A stretch of DNA of 23,768 bases from Ramicandelaber brevisporus (GCA_025201865.1 MU602947.1:1-23768), one strand, 5' to 3'. Counted from the first letter of the stretch, positions 1-9,408 are shown. Numbers and translations are program-made. The notes: generated from the sequence alone by a model not told the origin.

Positions 1-1706
1 GCATCCTTTGAGAGTCTATTGATAACATTTCTTAACTCAACGCCAAGGGAATCAAGAGCCACTTGTACATGCTCAGCCAATAGTTGTATATATGTGGCGC
101 AATATTCATGCAGCGATGCAAATTGCAATGGAGCACGTTTCTTACGAATAATCCGTTTCTTATCTCCAAATGTTGATAGTTGACGACAGCGTTGCACACT
201 GGGAAACTGTACATCAATCTGACCTGGATTGGATGTAAATGATGCGCTGGTTGTAACTGGTGACATGATGGATGCCTTGTTGATTGGACGGTTGATGCGG
301 AACGGCGTTATTTGGGAATTGATTTTGGGTGGGGCTGCCGAAGTTAAAAGTGGAGCCTGTCTGGCTACTGCCGGCGTCACCATTGCTAGTGACTCATGTG
401 CAGATGATTCTTGCATTTGTGGTGCCGGTGGCTTTGTAATGAGCTCATCTTCAGATTCTTGAGCAGTAGCCATTCCAGCATCATTATTCGATTGAATATC
501 AGACGAGACAGATGCTGACACTGAGGCCGACGCTGATACAGATACAGATGCACTGGGTGTTCGTTGAGATGGAAGAGAACGACGCATCATAGGTGTAGTA
601 ATGCTCACAGGTTTGATTGCTGCGCTCTGCCTGGAAACTGTCGGTGTCGCAGATGCTGTTGCTGTAGCTGTTACTGTAGTTGCTGTAGTTGCTGCTGCTG
701 CTATTGCCACTTGCTTTAAATCACCCATTAACTGCACAACATGTCTGGGAAAGTCAATCTCTTCACTATCTTCGCACTCTAACATCTTGTTTGCTGCCAT
801 CAATTTGCGATCAATTACAGCTCCGTTCGCATCCAGCAGCTGGAGTGTTATATTGCCAGTGCCAGGTGTAAATCGCAAGCTTCCATCAACCCAACTCTTA
901 GCCTTCTTCGTCTTTTGAGTCGAATACATCACTGCAACAGAAACAGAGTTGGCTGAAGGATCTTTGCTTGATGATTGTGTGCGATTCGCCAGCGACTGTT
1001 GTGTCTGTCTCAACGGCGTTGTAGCAGCAGCAGCCGTTGTTGTCGTTGTTGCTGTGATAGCATTTGGTGTCTTCCGCAATGATGGTGTCGTAAAGCCAGT
1101 TCGCGCTGGAGTCAATGAGAGCGATCTCTGTGCGCCAATTGCCAAACCAGGTGTCACTGCTGTTGTTGTAGTCGCTGTTGCTGCTGTCTTTGCGAGTGCT
1201 GCCGATGCTATTCCAGCTCGACTCAGTGATGACTGTGTTTGTCTCACTGGAGTTGCTGGAGTTTCATTCGCCACTACCTTTGTTGCCACTGTTGCTGTTG
1301 CTGCGGAAGATTTGGTTGTTTGTTTTGGATCAACAACAACAGGCAGCGTTGTGGCTTCAAGAACGCCTTCTATGGTGACCAAGTACGCTCCAAGGTCCAA
1401 CTCCAGTCCAGCTTCAATGCGCTTGTCTGGCACATTCTTGAGCGCGCTAACCGCTGGCAAGCTATACAGTGAATCTCGACTGCCTTTACGCACGTTTTCG
1501 GCATGCAGATAGATCATACCGCTGGTGAGATTGTGAGAGAGCGTACCATCTACCCAAGACTTTTGCTTCTTGACCTTGTCCTTCGTATAGAGGACTTGGT
1601 ACAAGGCAACAGTAGCAGCAGGTGCTGAGGCTGTTGAGCTGGCTGTTGAGCTGGCTGCCGAGACTGACGCTGGGCGAGATGCGCGCAAACCACCACCGGT
1701 CCGCAT
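1..1706 (-). CDS. DUF2439 protein with two DUF2439 modules (Mte1/Dbl2/ZGRF1-like), partial
   Basis: The minus frame is open from an ATG at 1706-1704 to the left edge (568 codons); the C-terminus is missing. Two copies of the same module are visible. Copy 1 is at residues about 36-114 and copy 2 at about 256-330, with near-identical cores KKQKSWVDGTL and KKAKSWVDGSL. This Y-x(3)-K-x-K-K-x-K-x-W-x-D-G-x-L pattern is the signature of DUF2439, found at the N-terminus of yeast Mte1, fission yeast Dbl2 and human ZGRF1, which act with Mph1/Fml1/FANCM-type helicases on recombination intermediates. Between and after the modules lie long Ala/Thr/Val/Ser-rich linkers. The last visible 80 residues are a basic, less biased segment (residues around 520 read KKRIIRKKRAP) followed by a helix-like stretch. 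Neither a GRF zinc finger nor a helicase domain is in view; either could lie beyond the edge. Nuclear location is inferred from the family. The start was chosen because it is the first ATG before copy 1 and lies 158 bp from the next gene. Confidence 0.82.
   Translation of the reverse strand, partial: MRTGGGLRASRPASVSAASSTASSTASAPAATVALYQVLYTKDKVKKQKSWVDGTLSHNLTSGMIYLHAENVRKGSRDSLYSLPAVSALKNVPDKRIEAGLELDLGAYLVTIEGVLEATTLPVVVDPKQTTKSSAATATVATKVVANETPATPVRQTQSSLSRAGIASAALAKTAATATTTTAVTPGLAIGAQRSLSLTPARTGFTTPSLRKTPNAITATTTTTAAAATTPLRQTQQSLANRTQSSSKDPSANSVSVAVMYSTQKTKKAKSWVDGSLRFTPGTGNITLQLLDANGAVIDRKLMAANKMLECEDSEEIDFPRHVVQLMGDLKQVAIAAAATTATTVTATATASATPTVSRQSAAIKPVSITTPMMRRSLPSQRTPSASVSVSASASVSASVSSDIQSNNDAGMATAQESEDELITKPPAPQMQESSAHESLAMVTPAVARQAPLLTSAAPPKINSQITPFRINRPINKASIMSPVTTSASFTSNPGQIDVQFPSVQRCRQLSTFGDKKRIIRKKRAPLQFASLHEYCATYIQLLAEHVQVALDSLGVELRNVINRLSKD
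717..941 (-). other. DUF2439 module, copy 2
   Basis: Residues about 256-330 of the left-edge protein. It begins with VAVMYSTQKTKKAKSWVDG and ends near residue 330 in an acidic-to-hydrophobic stretch (SEEIDFPRHVVQLMGDL). The order of conserved residues is the same as in copy 1, but outside the core the two copies have diverged, so the duplication is not recent. Confidence 0.72.
1365..1601 (-). other. DUF2439 module, copy 1
   Basis: Residues about 36-114 of the left-edge protein. It begins with YQVLYTKDKVKKQKSWVDG, then a beta-rich segment ending in YLVTIEG. It matches the DUF2439 core pattern and the second copy downstream. Confidence 0.75.
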
Positions 1707-1864
1707 CACGAATAAAATTCTCTCTTTTTGAATGTTTGATATGGAGCGAGCGTTTTGTTAGTAATAGATTAATCCGGGGTCATCCTCATCCAGACGATAG
1801 AATCAAGAAGAGTATACAAAGCAAGTTTTAATGAGTAATACACATTTAGAATAGATGATATAGA

Positions 1865-3139
1865 TTAAGCATAACTGGAATATGGAGTGGCGCGCATAGC
1901 GTACCTCGGAGTGGATGAGGCCATTGACTTGACATTGAGTAGCGACGGTGACATTGCGGTTACGCTTGCGGTTGACGCAGATGACAGCCGATCTACGCTG
2001 GCTGGAACGATGGTGAACTGAGCTAGCCGTTCACGCTGATATCCACGATGACGCTCCATTCGGCGATAGTAGAAAATCAACGCGATACCAGCCAGAACCA
2101 ACACGCCACCACCGATACCAAACCCGATTGCCAGTCCATTGCTACTTCCTCCTCCACTGGTGCTTCCGGAGTCATCTTCGTTTGCACTGGTCGGCTTCGC
2201 CGTTGTAGTAGTATTGCTGTGATCTGTGCTCTCTGCTGATGCTGTGAGGACTTCGGCGGTTGTGCCAAGTTGCTGTGCAATGTCATTGATGATGGATTCA
2301 ATGCTGGTGTAGTGAAGCAGTCGATCAGCGTCAGAGCCACAAGTTGACTTAGGAAGCAACGGCGAGGCACTCGATGACTGTGAGAATGCAGTGGTTGAGT
2401 AGCTCGCAATGCCCACCAGAGCCGGTTTCTTGGTCGAGGGATCTGTGTACACGAGCAAATCAGACGGCTCAATACCACTATTGGCAATGCACTGTGGTGA
2501 TGGAGGTGAAACTGCTTCGACTGTGGATGTGGTGCACAATGATGATGATCCACTCTCAGTACCAGCCGCTTTGCATCGCTCACCATCTACAATCCGCCGC
2601 TTCACAGATTCACAGTTGTCATTTGCATCGCATCCAATATTCACCACTTCCGTTCCCTTTGCCATCACTGACGCACTCGATTGTAACTTGATTGTGGTGC
2701 TCAACTTCATCGCATCGCTGCCAGCTCCACCAATCTTGACTAGTGCATAATTGTTACTCAGCGTCCTTGAGTTATACTTGGGTGATATCAGAATTTCCAA
2801 TGCATTTTCGACAGTGGCTTGTGCAGTTCCAGGATGGGTGAACACATAGGTGGATACTGGTGGATACGCCGACTGTGAAATGGGATCAATGAGACAAGAT
2901 GCGGATGTAAGAATATACAAAGATGTGATGAGTGCACCGGTGCAAGTGTGATAGTTACTGGATGGGGAGTTGACATGGATGTTGACGAGGAATGGATACA
3001 ATTCGGCTGAAGTGGCTGATATTGGTGACAATGAAGACGACGATGATGACGACGATATTGGCAATGATGGCTGTAGGGCAGATGATAGTGTACAGGCAGC
3101 CAACACAGCTGCAGTGAGAGAAGCTGTAAATGTGCGCAT
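1865..3139 (-). CDS. membrane-anchored trypsin-like pseudoprotease
   Basis: A 424-residue protein. Residues 1-22 are a clear signal peptide (MRTFTASLTAAVLAACTLSS), followed by a Ser-rich stretch. Residues about 46-290 have the chymotrypsin (S1) layout: YPFLVNI, then CTGALI...ILTSASC (C66-C82), then NYALVKI, then CIANSGIEP and LVGIASY. The His of TAAHC is Ser81 and the Asp of DIALLKL is Asn130. The nucleophile position appears to stay as Ser221, but GDSGGP has become ANSGIE. There is no IVGG activation site. A Ser/Thr/Gly-rich stalk (about 300-335) leads to one membrane helix (about 336-357) and a basic cytoplasmic tail starting RRMERHRG. The frame stays open to an earlier ATG at 3250 (461 residues), but the ATG at 3139 puts the signal peptide at the N-terminus. 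Inferred type I plasma-membrane or wall-facing protein, probably binding rather than cleaving. The function is unknown. Confidence 0.75.
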   Translation of the reverse strand: MRTFTASLTAAVLAACTLSSALQPSLPISSSSSSSSLSPISATSAELYPFLVNIHVNSPSSNYHTCTGALITSLYILTSASCLIDPISQSAYPPVSTYVFTHPGTAQATVENALEILISPKYNSRTLSNNYALVKIGGAGSDAMKLSTTIKLQSSASVMAKGTEVVNIGCDANDNCESVKRRIVDGERCKAAGTESGSSSLCTTSTVEAVSPPSPQCIANSGIEPSDLLVYTDPSTKKPALVGIASYSTTAFSQSSSASPLLPKSTCGSDADRLLHYTSIESIINDIAQQLGTTAEVLTASAESTDHSNTTTTAKPTSANEDDSGSTSGGGSSNGLAIGFGIGGGVLVLAGIALIFYYRRMERHRGYQRERLAQFTIVPASVDRLSSASTASVTAMSPSLLNVKSMASSTPRYAMRATPYSSYA

Positions 3140-3548
3140 GCTGGTGTTATTGTTGATGCTGATGTTTGGAGTCAAAGATGATGGCAAGAGTAAACTAACT
3201 TCCGCTGTCGCTCGCTCGTTTTTGACATGAATCTTGACATCCCCACGCACTTATCTATTGTTTTTTATTTTCAGGAGAACACTTTGCATGAGAGTGCATG
3301 AGAGTGCATGCATAAAATTGAACAGTCCCCCACCCACTTGAAACTGTTTACACAATTATGACTATGGTGGCGACAGTGGCTGATGAACCAGTATATTATT
3401 GTAAAATGGACGACTTAAAATGGTGAAATTTAGATTATGAGTGAGTAAAAAAGAAGAAAGAGAAGTGAAAGAAATAAAATAATGAAGAACAAGCAGAGAG
3501 ACAGACAGACAGAGAGACAAAGTAAAGAAAGAAGATAAATGTTATGAA
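3140..3548. other. intergenic: upstream of the pseudoprotease, downstream of the permease
   Basis: About 400 bp, reduced to 298 bp if the earlier start at 3250 is used. It contains a direct repeat of GCATGAGAGT (3287-3306), followed by a further GCATGCAT. It also has an A/G-rich stretch (about 3445-3535) with GACAGACAGACAGAGAGACA-like repetition just after the permease stop. No gene is seen. Confidence 0.6.
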
Positions 3549-6005
3549 TTACACTTGCACATTCTCCAAATGAGTAGCCTGCTGAACCTCCAGTGGTCTA
3601 GCTTGCAGCAGCGGTCTGGTCAATCCCGCGCGCTCCAGTCTCGATCTCACGGATGGCGTGACAGCCACAAAGTGGATCTCAATAACTGGGCGACGACCCT
3701 TGCCGCCGGTCTGTGCAAACCGAATATCAGCAGGGTGCTTCTGGCGATACTCTTTGCTGAGACGCTCGAGATCCGAACGAATGTCCAGCAGGGATTGGAT
3801 ACCAGAGGCATCGACAAAGTTGACAGCGCTGAAATCAAACACCACGGCACCAAGAGGAACTGGAGAGCGACGGCGACGAATCTGACCATCGGTGGGCTGA
3901 GATGGACGAATGGCATCGTCTTCGGAAGTAATGCTCAAGACACCAGCACCAGCGGTTGGATCAACGACAGTGGAAGCAGCGCCGATACCAGCCTGCTGGT
4001 CGTCATCGAAATTGGATGAGCTGGCCTTCTTGTCAGAGTCAATGTCAAGAGCCAAGGTGGAGGTGGCAGCCAGGAGGTGCTCGTCGTGGAACTTGCTGGA
4101 TTCCTCGAGGTGGCGGCCAACAGTGGCAATGAGCTTCTTGCGAATGTAGTCAGCGTTCGGGAATGTGAGCGACTCCTCAACCTTGAACACCAGCACGCTG
4201 TGTGGGTGTGTAGCGGCGTCAGATGCAGATTGCTGAATATCACCGTTGCCACCGCCAAGGTGCTTGCTACCATTGCCAACAGCACCAAGTGGGTTCTTGC
4301 CAATATCGGTATCGGTGCCGACAATGATGCGCTCATATTCGCTGGCATTGATGTCATCAACAACGGTCCACTTTGGTCTAGCAATGCGCAGCAGCAGCAC
4401 AACGAGCGAGAAGCCAGCGCCAACCGCCAGACCTAATTCCAGACCGAGCAAGAATGACACCACAAAGGTCAAGGTACCAGCAAACGCATCGACCTTGCTG
4501 ACACGAGCCACACGAACAAGATACTTGGGCGACGCAATGATCGTGCGAATGTTGATGATGATGATGGCGGCAAGGGTCGGGTTCGGAATGAAGTAGAAGG
4601 CAGGCGGTAGGAAGTTGAGGGCAAAGATGACAATGATACCGGTGATGGCGGTGGCAAAAGTGGAGACGGCACCAGATGCACGGTTGACGACGGAGCGGCT
4701 GAAAGAACCAGTGGCTGGGAAGGCACCAAAGGTCGACGAGATGAAGTTCATGAGACCGAGAGCAACCAGTTCCTGGGTGTTGTCAATGACGTAGCCGTCC
4801 TGGCGAGCATGGGCTCGAATGATGGAGATGTGCTCAATCATGGTGACGATGGCAGTGGAGATGAGACGGGACGCACCGAGACCAGCGACCACCTCCGAGG
4901 AGAGATGTGGGATGCGTGGAGAGTAGAAACCGGTGGGCACATCACGAATGATGGACAGTGGCAGAGTCTTGCCGTCCTTGACTTCTTTGGTAGTGTGTGG
5001 CACGCCAGAGATGGCGTAGTACTGCCAAGCGCAGATGGTGAAGACGATGACAGTGATGGCGGTCTCGAGGATGCGGACATGGCGGGCAAACACAACGACA
5101 AAATTGCGGACTGGCGACAGCTTGACAGTGGTCTCACTCTCCTCTTCAGTCTCCGTGGCAGTGACAGCATTGGCATTGGCATTGGCAGCTTCCTCCGAGC
5201 CAGCAACCAGCTGAGCACCAGTGGAAGATTCGGCAGTCTTTGGTGGATTCTGTGCCCACTTGACCAGGTAGAAGACAAAGATGCGCAGCAGGATCATGAA
5301 CGCAAGCGAGCTCAATCCAAAGGCAATGTCGCGCCAGTACGCATTCTTGAGCTGCTTGAAAATGTTGTAAATGACCATGTACGAGTCATCCTTGTTGTTG
5401 ACTGCGCGCAGACCCAGCAGATTTGGCACTTGCGAGACAATGATCGAGGTGGCAGCGGCAGACACGAATCCAACAATGACTGGGGCCGGAATCAATTCGA
5501 ACACAATACCAAGACGGAACACACCCAGTCCAAGCAGAATGAGACCAGAAATGAAAGCAAGCGAGAGACCGATGTCGACTGGGTTGAGAGACTTGTTGCT
5601 GGCAACAGCCTGCTGGATAGCCTGGGCAGTGAAGAGAGAGAGAACGGCCGTCGGACCAACCGTGACTGTGCGCGCAGTGCCGAGCAGCAGGTAGATGAAT
5701 GTGCACATGTAACTAGTATACAGACCGTATTCGAGCGGCAGAGTGGCAATCTTGGCATCGGCCAAACCCTGGGGGATGACCATCATGCCGACAGAGATAC
5801 CGGCAATGAGATCGTAGATGATGTTGCGTGGGTTGTACTTGGGCAGCCAGGTGATGATGGGGAAAGTGCGCAGAAACGTCTTGGGTGCGGCCTGGACGGT
5901 GCGGCGGTACAGGCGTCTGGCCTCATCCTTGATTTCCTGGCGAGACGGGAGGAGTGGCACATCAGGTGCACCCTCGTAGTTGCTGCTGTTTTCAACAGGC
6001 GCCAT
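3549..6005 (-). CDS. SulP-family sulfate permease with STAS domain
   Basis: An 818-residue plasma-membrane anion transporter, most likely a sulfate:H+ symporter of the fungal SUL1/SUL2 class. After a short soluble N-terminus (1-60) comes the SulP signature region: YDLIAGISVGMMVIPQGLA at about 64-83, then EYGLYTSY and the GTARTVTVGPTA stretch. About 10-14 hydrophobic helices follow to about residue 560. A hydrophilic loop of about 50 residues, rich in Ala/Glu/Thr, splits the membrane domain near 255-300. The C-terminus is a STAS domain: first strand and helix SVLVFKVEESLTFPNADYI, a disordered insert of about 90 residues, then VVFDFSAVNFVDASGIQSL with D732-A-S-G, the phosphorylation/anti-sigma-type loop. 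Length and order are normal for fungal SulP proteins. The gene is single-exon. Sulfate versus another anion cannot be decided from sequence alone. A TATA motif about 200 bp upstream and a CCAAT box about 400 bp upstream fit a regulated promoter. Confidence 0.93.
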   Translation of the reverse strand: MAPVENSSNYEGAPDVPLLPSRQEIKDEARRLYRRTVQAAPKTFLRTFPIITWLPKYNPRNIIYDLIAGISVGMMVIPQGLADAKIATLPLEYGLYTSYMCTFIYLLLGTARTVTVGPTAVLSLFTAQAIQQAVASNKSLNPVDIGLSLAFISGLILLGLGVFRLGIVFELIPAPVIVGFVSAAATSIIVSQVPNLLGLRAVNNKDDSYMVIYNIFKQLKNAYWRDIAFGLSSLAFMILLRIFVFYLVKWAQNPPKTAESSTGAQLVAGSEEAANANANAVTATETEEESETTVKLSPVRNFVVVFARHVRILETAITVIVFTICAWQYYAISGVPHTTKEVKDGKTLPLSIIRDVPTGFYSPRIPHLSSEVVAGLGASRLISTAIVTMIEHISIIRAHARQDGYVIDNTQELVALGLMNFISSTFGAFPATGSFSRSVVNRASGAVSTFATAITGIIVIFALNFLPPAFYFIPNPTLAAIIIINIRTIIASPKYLVRVARVSKVDAFAGTLTFVVSFLLGLELGLAVGAGFSLVVLLLRIARPKWTVVDDINASEYERIIVGTDTDIGKNPLGAVGNGSKHLGGGNGDIQQSASDAATHPHSVLVFKVEESLTFPNADYIRKKLIATVGRHLEESSKFHDEHLLAATSTLALDIDSDKKASSSNFDDDQQAGIGAASTVVDPTAGAGVLSITSEDDAIRPSQPTDGQIRRRRSPVPLGAVVFDFSAVNFVDASGIQSLLDIRSDLERLSKEYRQKHPADIRFAQTGGKGRRPVIEIHFVAVTPSVRSRLERAGLTRPLLQARPLEVQQATHLENVQV

Positions 6006-6065
6006 GATGTCGTTCGATTAAGCAAGGAGCTGAGAGCTGGGGAGCTGGGAGTTGCGTTTGTATTG

Positions 6066-6110
6066 TGTATGTGTAGTGAGTGTATGTGTAGTGAGTGTAT
6101 GTGTAGTGAG
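6066..6110 (+). repeat. 15-bp tandem repeat, 3 perfect copies
   Basis: Three perfect head-to-tail copies of TGTATGTGTAGTGAG at 6066-6080, 6081-6095 and 6096-6110. They lie 60-105 bp upstream of the sulfate permease start codon, so probably in its 5' leader, where they read as CTCACTACACATACA. Confidence 0.9.
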
Positions 6111-6202
6111 AGTGTAGCTGGTGTTGCTGTAGTAGTTGTTGTAGTGGTGCTGGTGGTGACCGAAGAAGGTGGCTGGCTGCTGTTTCTGTCGGCGCGGAAG
6201 AG

Positions 6203-6210
6203 TCTATATA
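6203..6210 (-). promoter_or_regulatory. TATA box of the sulfate permease gene
   Basis: TATATAGA on the minus strand, about 200 bp upstream of the ATG at 6005. The same TATATAG core is found before the Ste12-like and SDR genes. The distance implies a leader of roughly 150 nt. Confidence 0.5.
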
Positions 6211-6401
6211 CCCCGACGCTCAGGCTGAGATAGATGTCAACAAAACGTGCTCGAGAGAGAATGAGAGAATGTGAGAGCACCTTGACTGTGAAAAAATGAA
6301 CAGCGGATACAGTGTCAATCTGGTGTGTGGTCTGTATGCAAGAGTCAGGCTGGGAGGTCACAGGTTCGGCTGGCCACGAGGGACAGATAAAATTAGATGT
6401 G

Positions 6402-6406
6402 ATTGG
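6402..6406 (-). promoter_or_regulatory. CCAAT box upstream of the sulfate permease
   Basis: AGCCAATCAC on the minus strand is a good HAP/CBF-type CCAAT context, about 400 bp upstream of the permease ATG and about 195 bp upstream of its TATA motif. Assignment is by position only. Confidence 0.35.
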
Positions 6407-7300
6407 CTAGGCGTGTTTGAGAGTGCCGTGCTTTGTTTACTGTTTTGCTCACAAGAGAGTTGGTGACCTGCAAAGAGTGGGTGACTGCGGCAGTAGCAGT
6501 GGGAGGAAGAGGAGAAGGCAAGTGAGGATGAATGCCAAAGCAATGCGGATGGACGGGCTGGTGACCAGTGGCAGGCAGTTGGAGCAGGTGAAACTTGGGC
6601 AGTCGGCGGTAAGAGTACTAAAACGGAGTTGTGCTGCTGCAGAAGACGGTGACGGTAAAGGAGAGTAGGAGGTGTTTATGTACTGCTGTGCAAGTTTTGT
6701 AAGCTGGACGAGGGCTTGCCCGCTATCTCTGCCGTGTGGGTGCCTCGGTGTCTATTGCGCGAACTCGCCATTCTCTGTCGTGTCTCTGTCGCAATTGGCT
6801 TTGCATTGAAAATATGGACATCGCGTCATCGCCACACTAACACTGAAAATATAACTCCGACAATCTAACTCATTCAATTTTCACCCACCGCGATTGTGTT
6901 TTCTTTTTTTTCCCTCATTGGCTCACCTCTCTCTCTCTTTCTCTTTTTGAGTCCGAGAGCACATCCGAGGCAACGTATGCAGCCAGGACTCGACAAGGGT
7001 AGAAAGGTCCCCAGTGATGGCACTGTTCCAGTGTCTAGTGTATTCCCCTGGCTCAGTAAAAGTCTGTGAACTGCGTCGTGCTCACTGTGGATGACGCGAT
7101 ACTGTCCTACTATTCCTAACGAAAACACCGGCGAGCAAATACAACACTGCCCGATCTCTTTTATTTATTTTTTCTCCCAGCCATCCTTTCATTCATTCAT
7201 TCTTTCACTATTCTCATTAATGCGCATTTATTATACTGTCTGTTTGTTTAATATGAATTGGTTGGTTATTAAAATATACTAGATTGTTGGATGGATTAAT

Positions 7301-9362
7301 TTATTGCTGATTACATTGATTGGCCTCATCGCGTCGAACCTTCTTAATATTTGTAGACCGATTAGATACGGCTCGAGCATTTGCTAATGGTCGTGATTGA
7401 GCGGCTGCTGTGACTGGTCGCTGTTGTTGTGGCGAAGTTGATTGAATAGGTGAATGTACTGGCTCAAACTTTACCATGCTAGCCAGCGGAACAGGTGTGC
7501 TATCACTAACTGTGCCACCACTGCCACCACCACTGCCACCACCACTACTATTAATTCTGCTTCTACAATCTCCAAGACGAGGCGAGATAACTGCGGCAGC
7601 TGAATGGAATGTAGGATTTGGCGATTGAGCATTAACATTGTGTTCCTGGATGTCGCCATCATTGTGGCTGTACATTTCGTCATCATGATCGCCATCAATG
7701 CCATCATCACCATTGGATATACCGTGCTGCTGATGCTGCTGCTTCAATTGCTGTAGCCGTTGTTGAAGTGATTCGGACAACTCCTTGTACTCATTGAACT
7801 TTATTGACACCACCTCAATTTCACGCATCAGTTTGTGGTTCTGATCTGTAGCTTCGCGCAGCTTGTCACCATCGCTTGCTCTCATCATTTGAGCCGTGTT
7901 TTGAGCCTGTCGAAGTTCATTGTTTTCTGCATTCAACTGTTGAATTCGATGTTGCATTACTGCCAGTCTATCCTGCATTCCATCGTAATCCAGTCCACTG
8001 TTATTACCGCTACCACCACCATTATTGCCATTGCCGCTGTTGCTGTTATTGTTACCACCAAATCCATTGTCACCACTTGTTGTCAATGTGAATCCATCGC
8101 TAATATCCTGCATTATTTCATACGGCATTGATCCGCGATTTCTCTGCAATCTGCTGTTTTCAGCCTGACATGCCTCCAAATCGCTCTTGGTTTGACTCAG
8201 CTCACTTTGTAATTTTTGAATGTAGTGAATGTCAGCATTCGATGACGCCTTTGACCGCTTAGCTTGCGACAACTGTGCCCCGAGCTTTTTAATTGTCGCA
8301 ACTGCCTGCAAATGAGCTTCCGTCAGCCCCGCATGTTTTCGGCTCAACTGTGCTCTCTCCTCCTCGGCTTCTTTGCGCTGGTCGTCAACCTCCGCCAATA
8401 AGGATTTTCCACCGCCAGAGAACGCACCTTCGCTGTTGTTGTTATTGTTATTGTGGTCTGCATCAATGTTACCAATAGCCTCATGATACTGTGCAAGCTG
8501 CAATTGTAGCATGTGAGCTGTATCTCGTTCAACTTGCAGCTCAGCGTCCTTCTCTTCCAGTTCATTGCGCAGTGTATCCATATCACCTTCCAGCTGTTCC
8601 ACTCTAAGTATATACGATGCAACTTGCTCATCCACGTCACCACTCAGCTCACGGATAACTTCTTTTGCCTTTTGCAACTCTTGTTCATTCGCTGCCAATT
8701 CATTCGTCTTATCATTGAATTGCTTTGTCAAATCAAATACTTTATTCTGTAGCTTTTCAATTATATCATCTGCGTCATCTCCCTTTTCTTTAATCTGCTT
8801 TACCAACTCTGTCTTTTCTTTCACCAATCTATTCTTTGCCTCTTCAACCTCTGTCAATCGAGCTGTTGATTCCTTTGATGAACGCTTGAATTGATTCACT
8901 TCAGCTTCCAGCTTCTCGATGCGATGCTTTGAGTGCTTCTCTGATGCAATTGCCTTGTCTCGATATTGATTGAATTCATGTGTCAATGCGGCATTCTCGG
9001 CGCTTGATGTTGCCAACTGTGTTTCGAGTTCTTTGACTTTGGCTTCTGCAGTGTCACGAACAGCACTGATTATAACAGTTGTTGAATCTTCCATTATTGA
9101 TGCTGAATTGTTGTTATAATTGTTATAATTGTTACTGTTGTTGTTATTGTTGATTTCGACTGTTGTACCATTGATACGACTGGCTTGCTCCACAAGCTGA
9201 TGTCTGCGATGCTGACGCTCCAGTGGACGCAGGTCCTGCCCGCCAAATCCTTCAAGATACGACGTATTCATCTCATCCATAATTGCATTTCCAAAGTTTC
9301 GATTACTTCCTGCATCCATCTCCATTGCCAGCGATTGTCCCATCTGTTGTTGATGTTCACCG

Positions 9363-9408
<46 letters not shown>

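Larger units (their letters stand above)
6006..7300. other. 1.3-kb region without a convincing gene
   Basis: The permease promoter occupies the left part (15-bp repeat, TATA, CCAAT). The rest, about 6420-7300, lies downstream of the coiled-coil gene (minus). It has short frames on both strands (6417-6668 plus; 6874-7128 minus), none resembling a protein I know. A strong pyrimidine tract sits at 6901-6946. A/T-rich sequence near 7150-7300 fits the 3' region of the coiled-coil gene. No tRNA-like cloverleaf was seen. Confidence 0.5.

Noticed and set aside
949-1512. Val/Ala-rich open frame on the plus strand
   Set aside because: Antisense to the DUF2439 gene; the apparent hydrophobicity comes from the GCA/ACA repeats read backwards.
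3140-3250. 37-residue extension of the pseudoprotease
   Set aside because: It would place the signal peptide internally; the ATG at 3139 gives a standard secretory N-terminus.
3262-3275. Plus-strand 3' splice-site-like sequence (T-rich run plus CAG)
   Set aside because: No plus-strand gene surrounds it, and the genes on both sides are minus-strand with uninterrupted frames.
4809-6233. Open frame of 474 codons on the plus strand
   Set aside because: Antisense to the sulfate permease; composition (Asp/Gly/Arg/Gln-rich) and lack of any known motif show it is a shadow of codon bias.
6417-6668. 83-residue plus-strand frame in the 1.3-kb gap
   Set aside because: Arg/Gly-rich with no motif and no good promoter context; insufficient evidence.
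6874-7128. 84-residue minus-strand frame in the 1.3-kb gap
   Set aside because: Its C-terminal half is the reverse of a pyrimidine tract (Lys/Glu/Arg-rich); no family resemblance.
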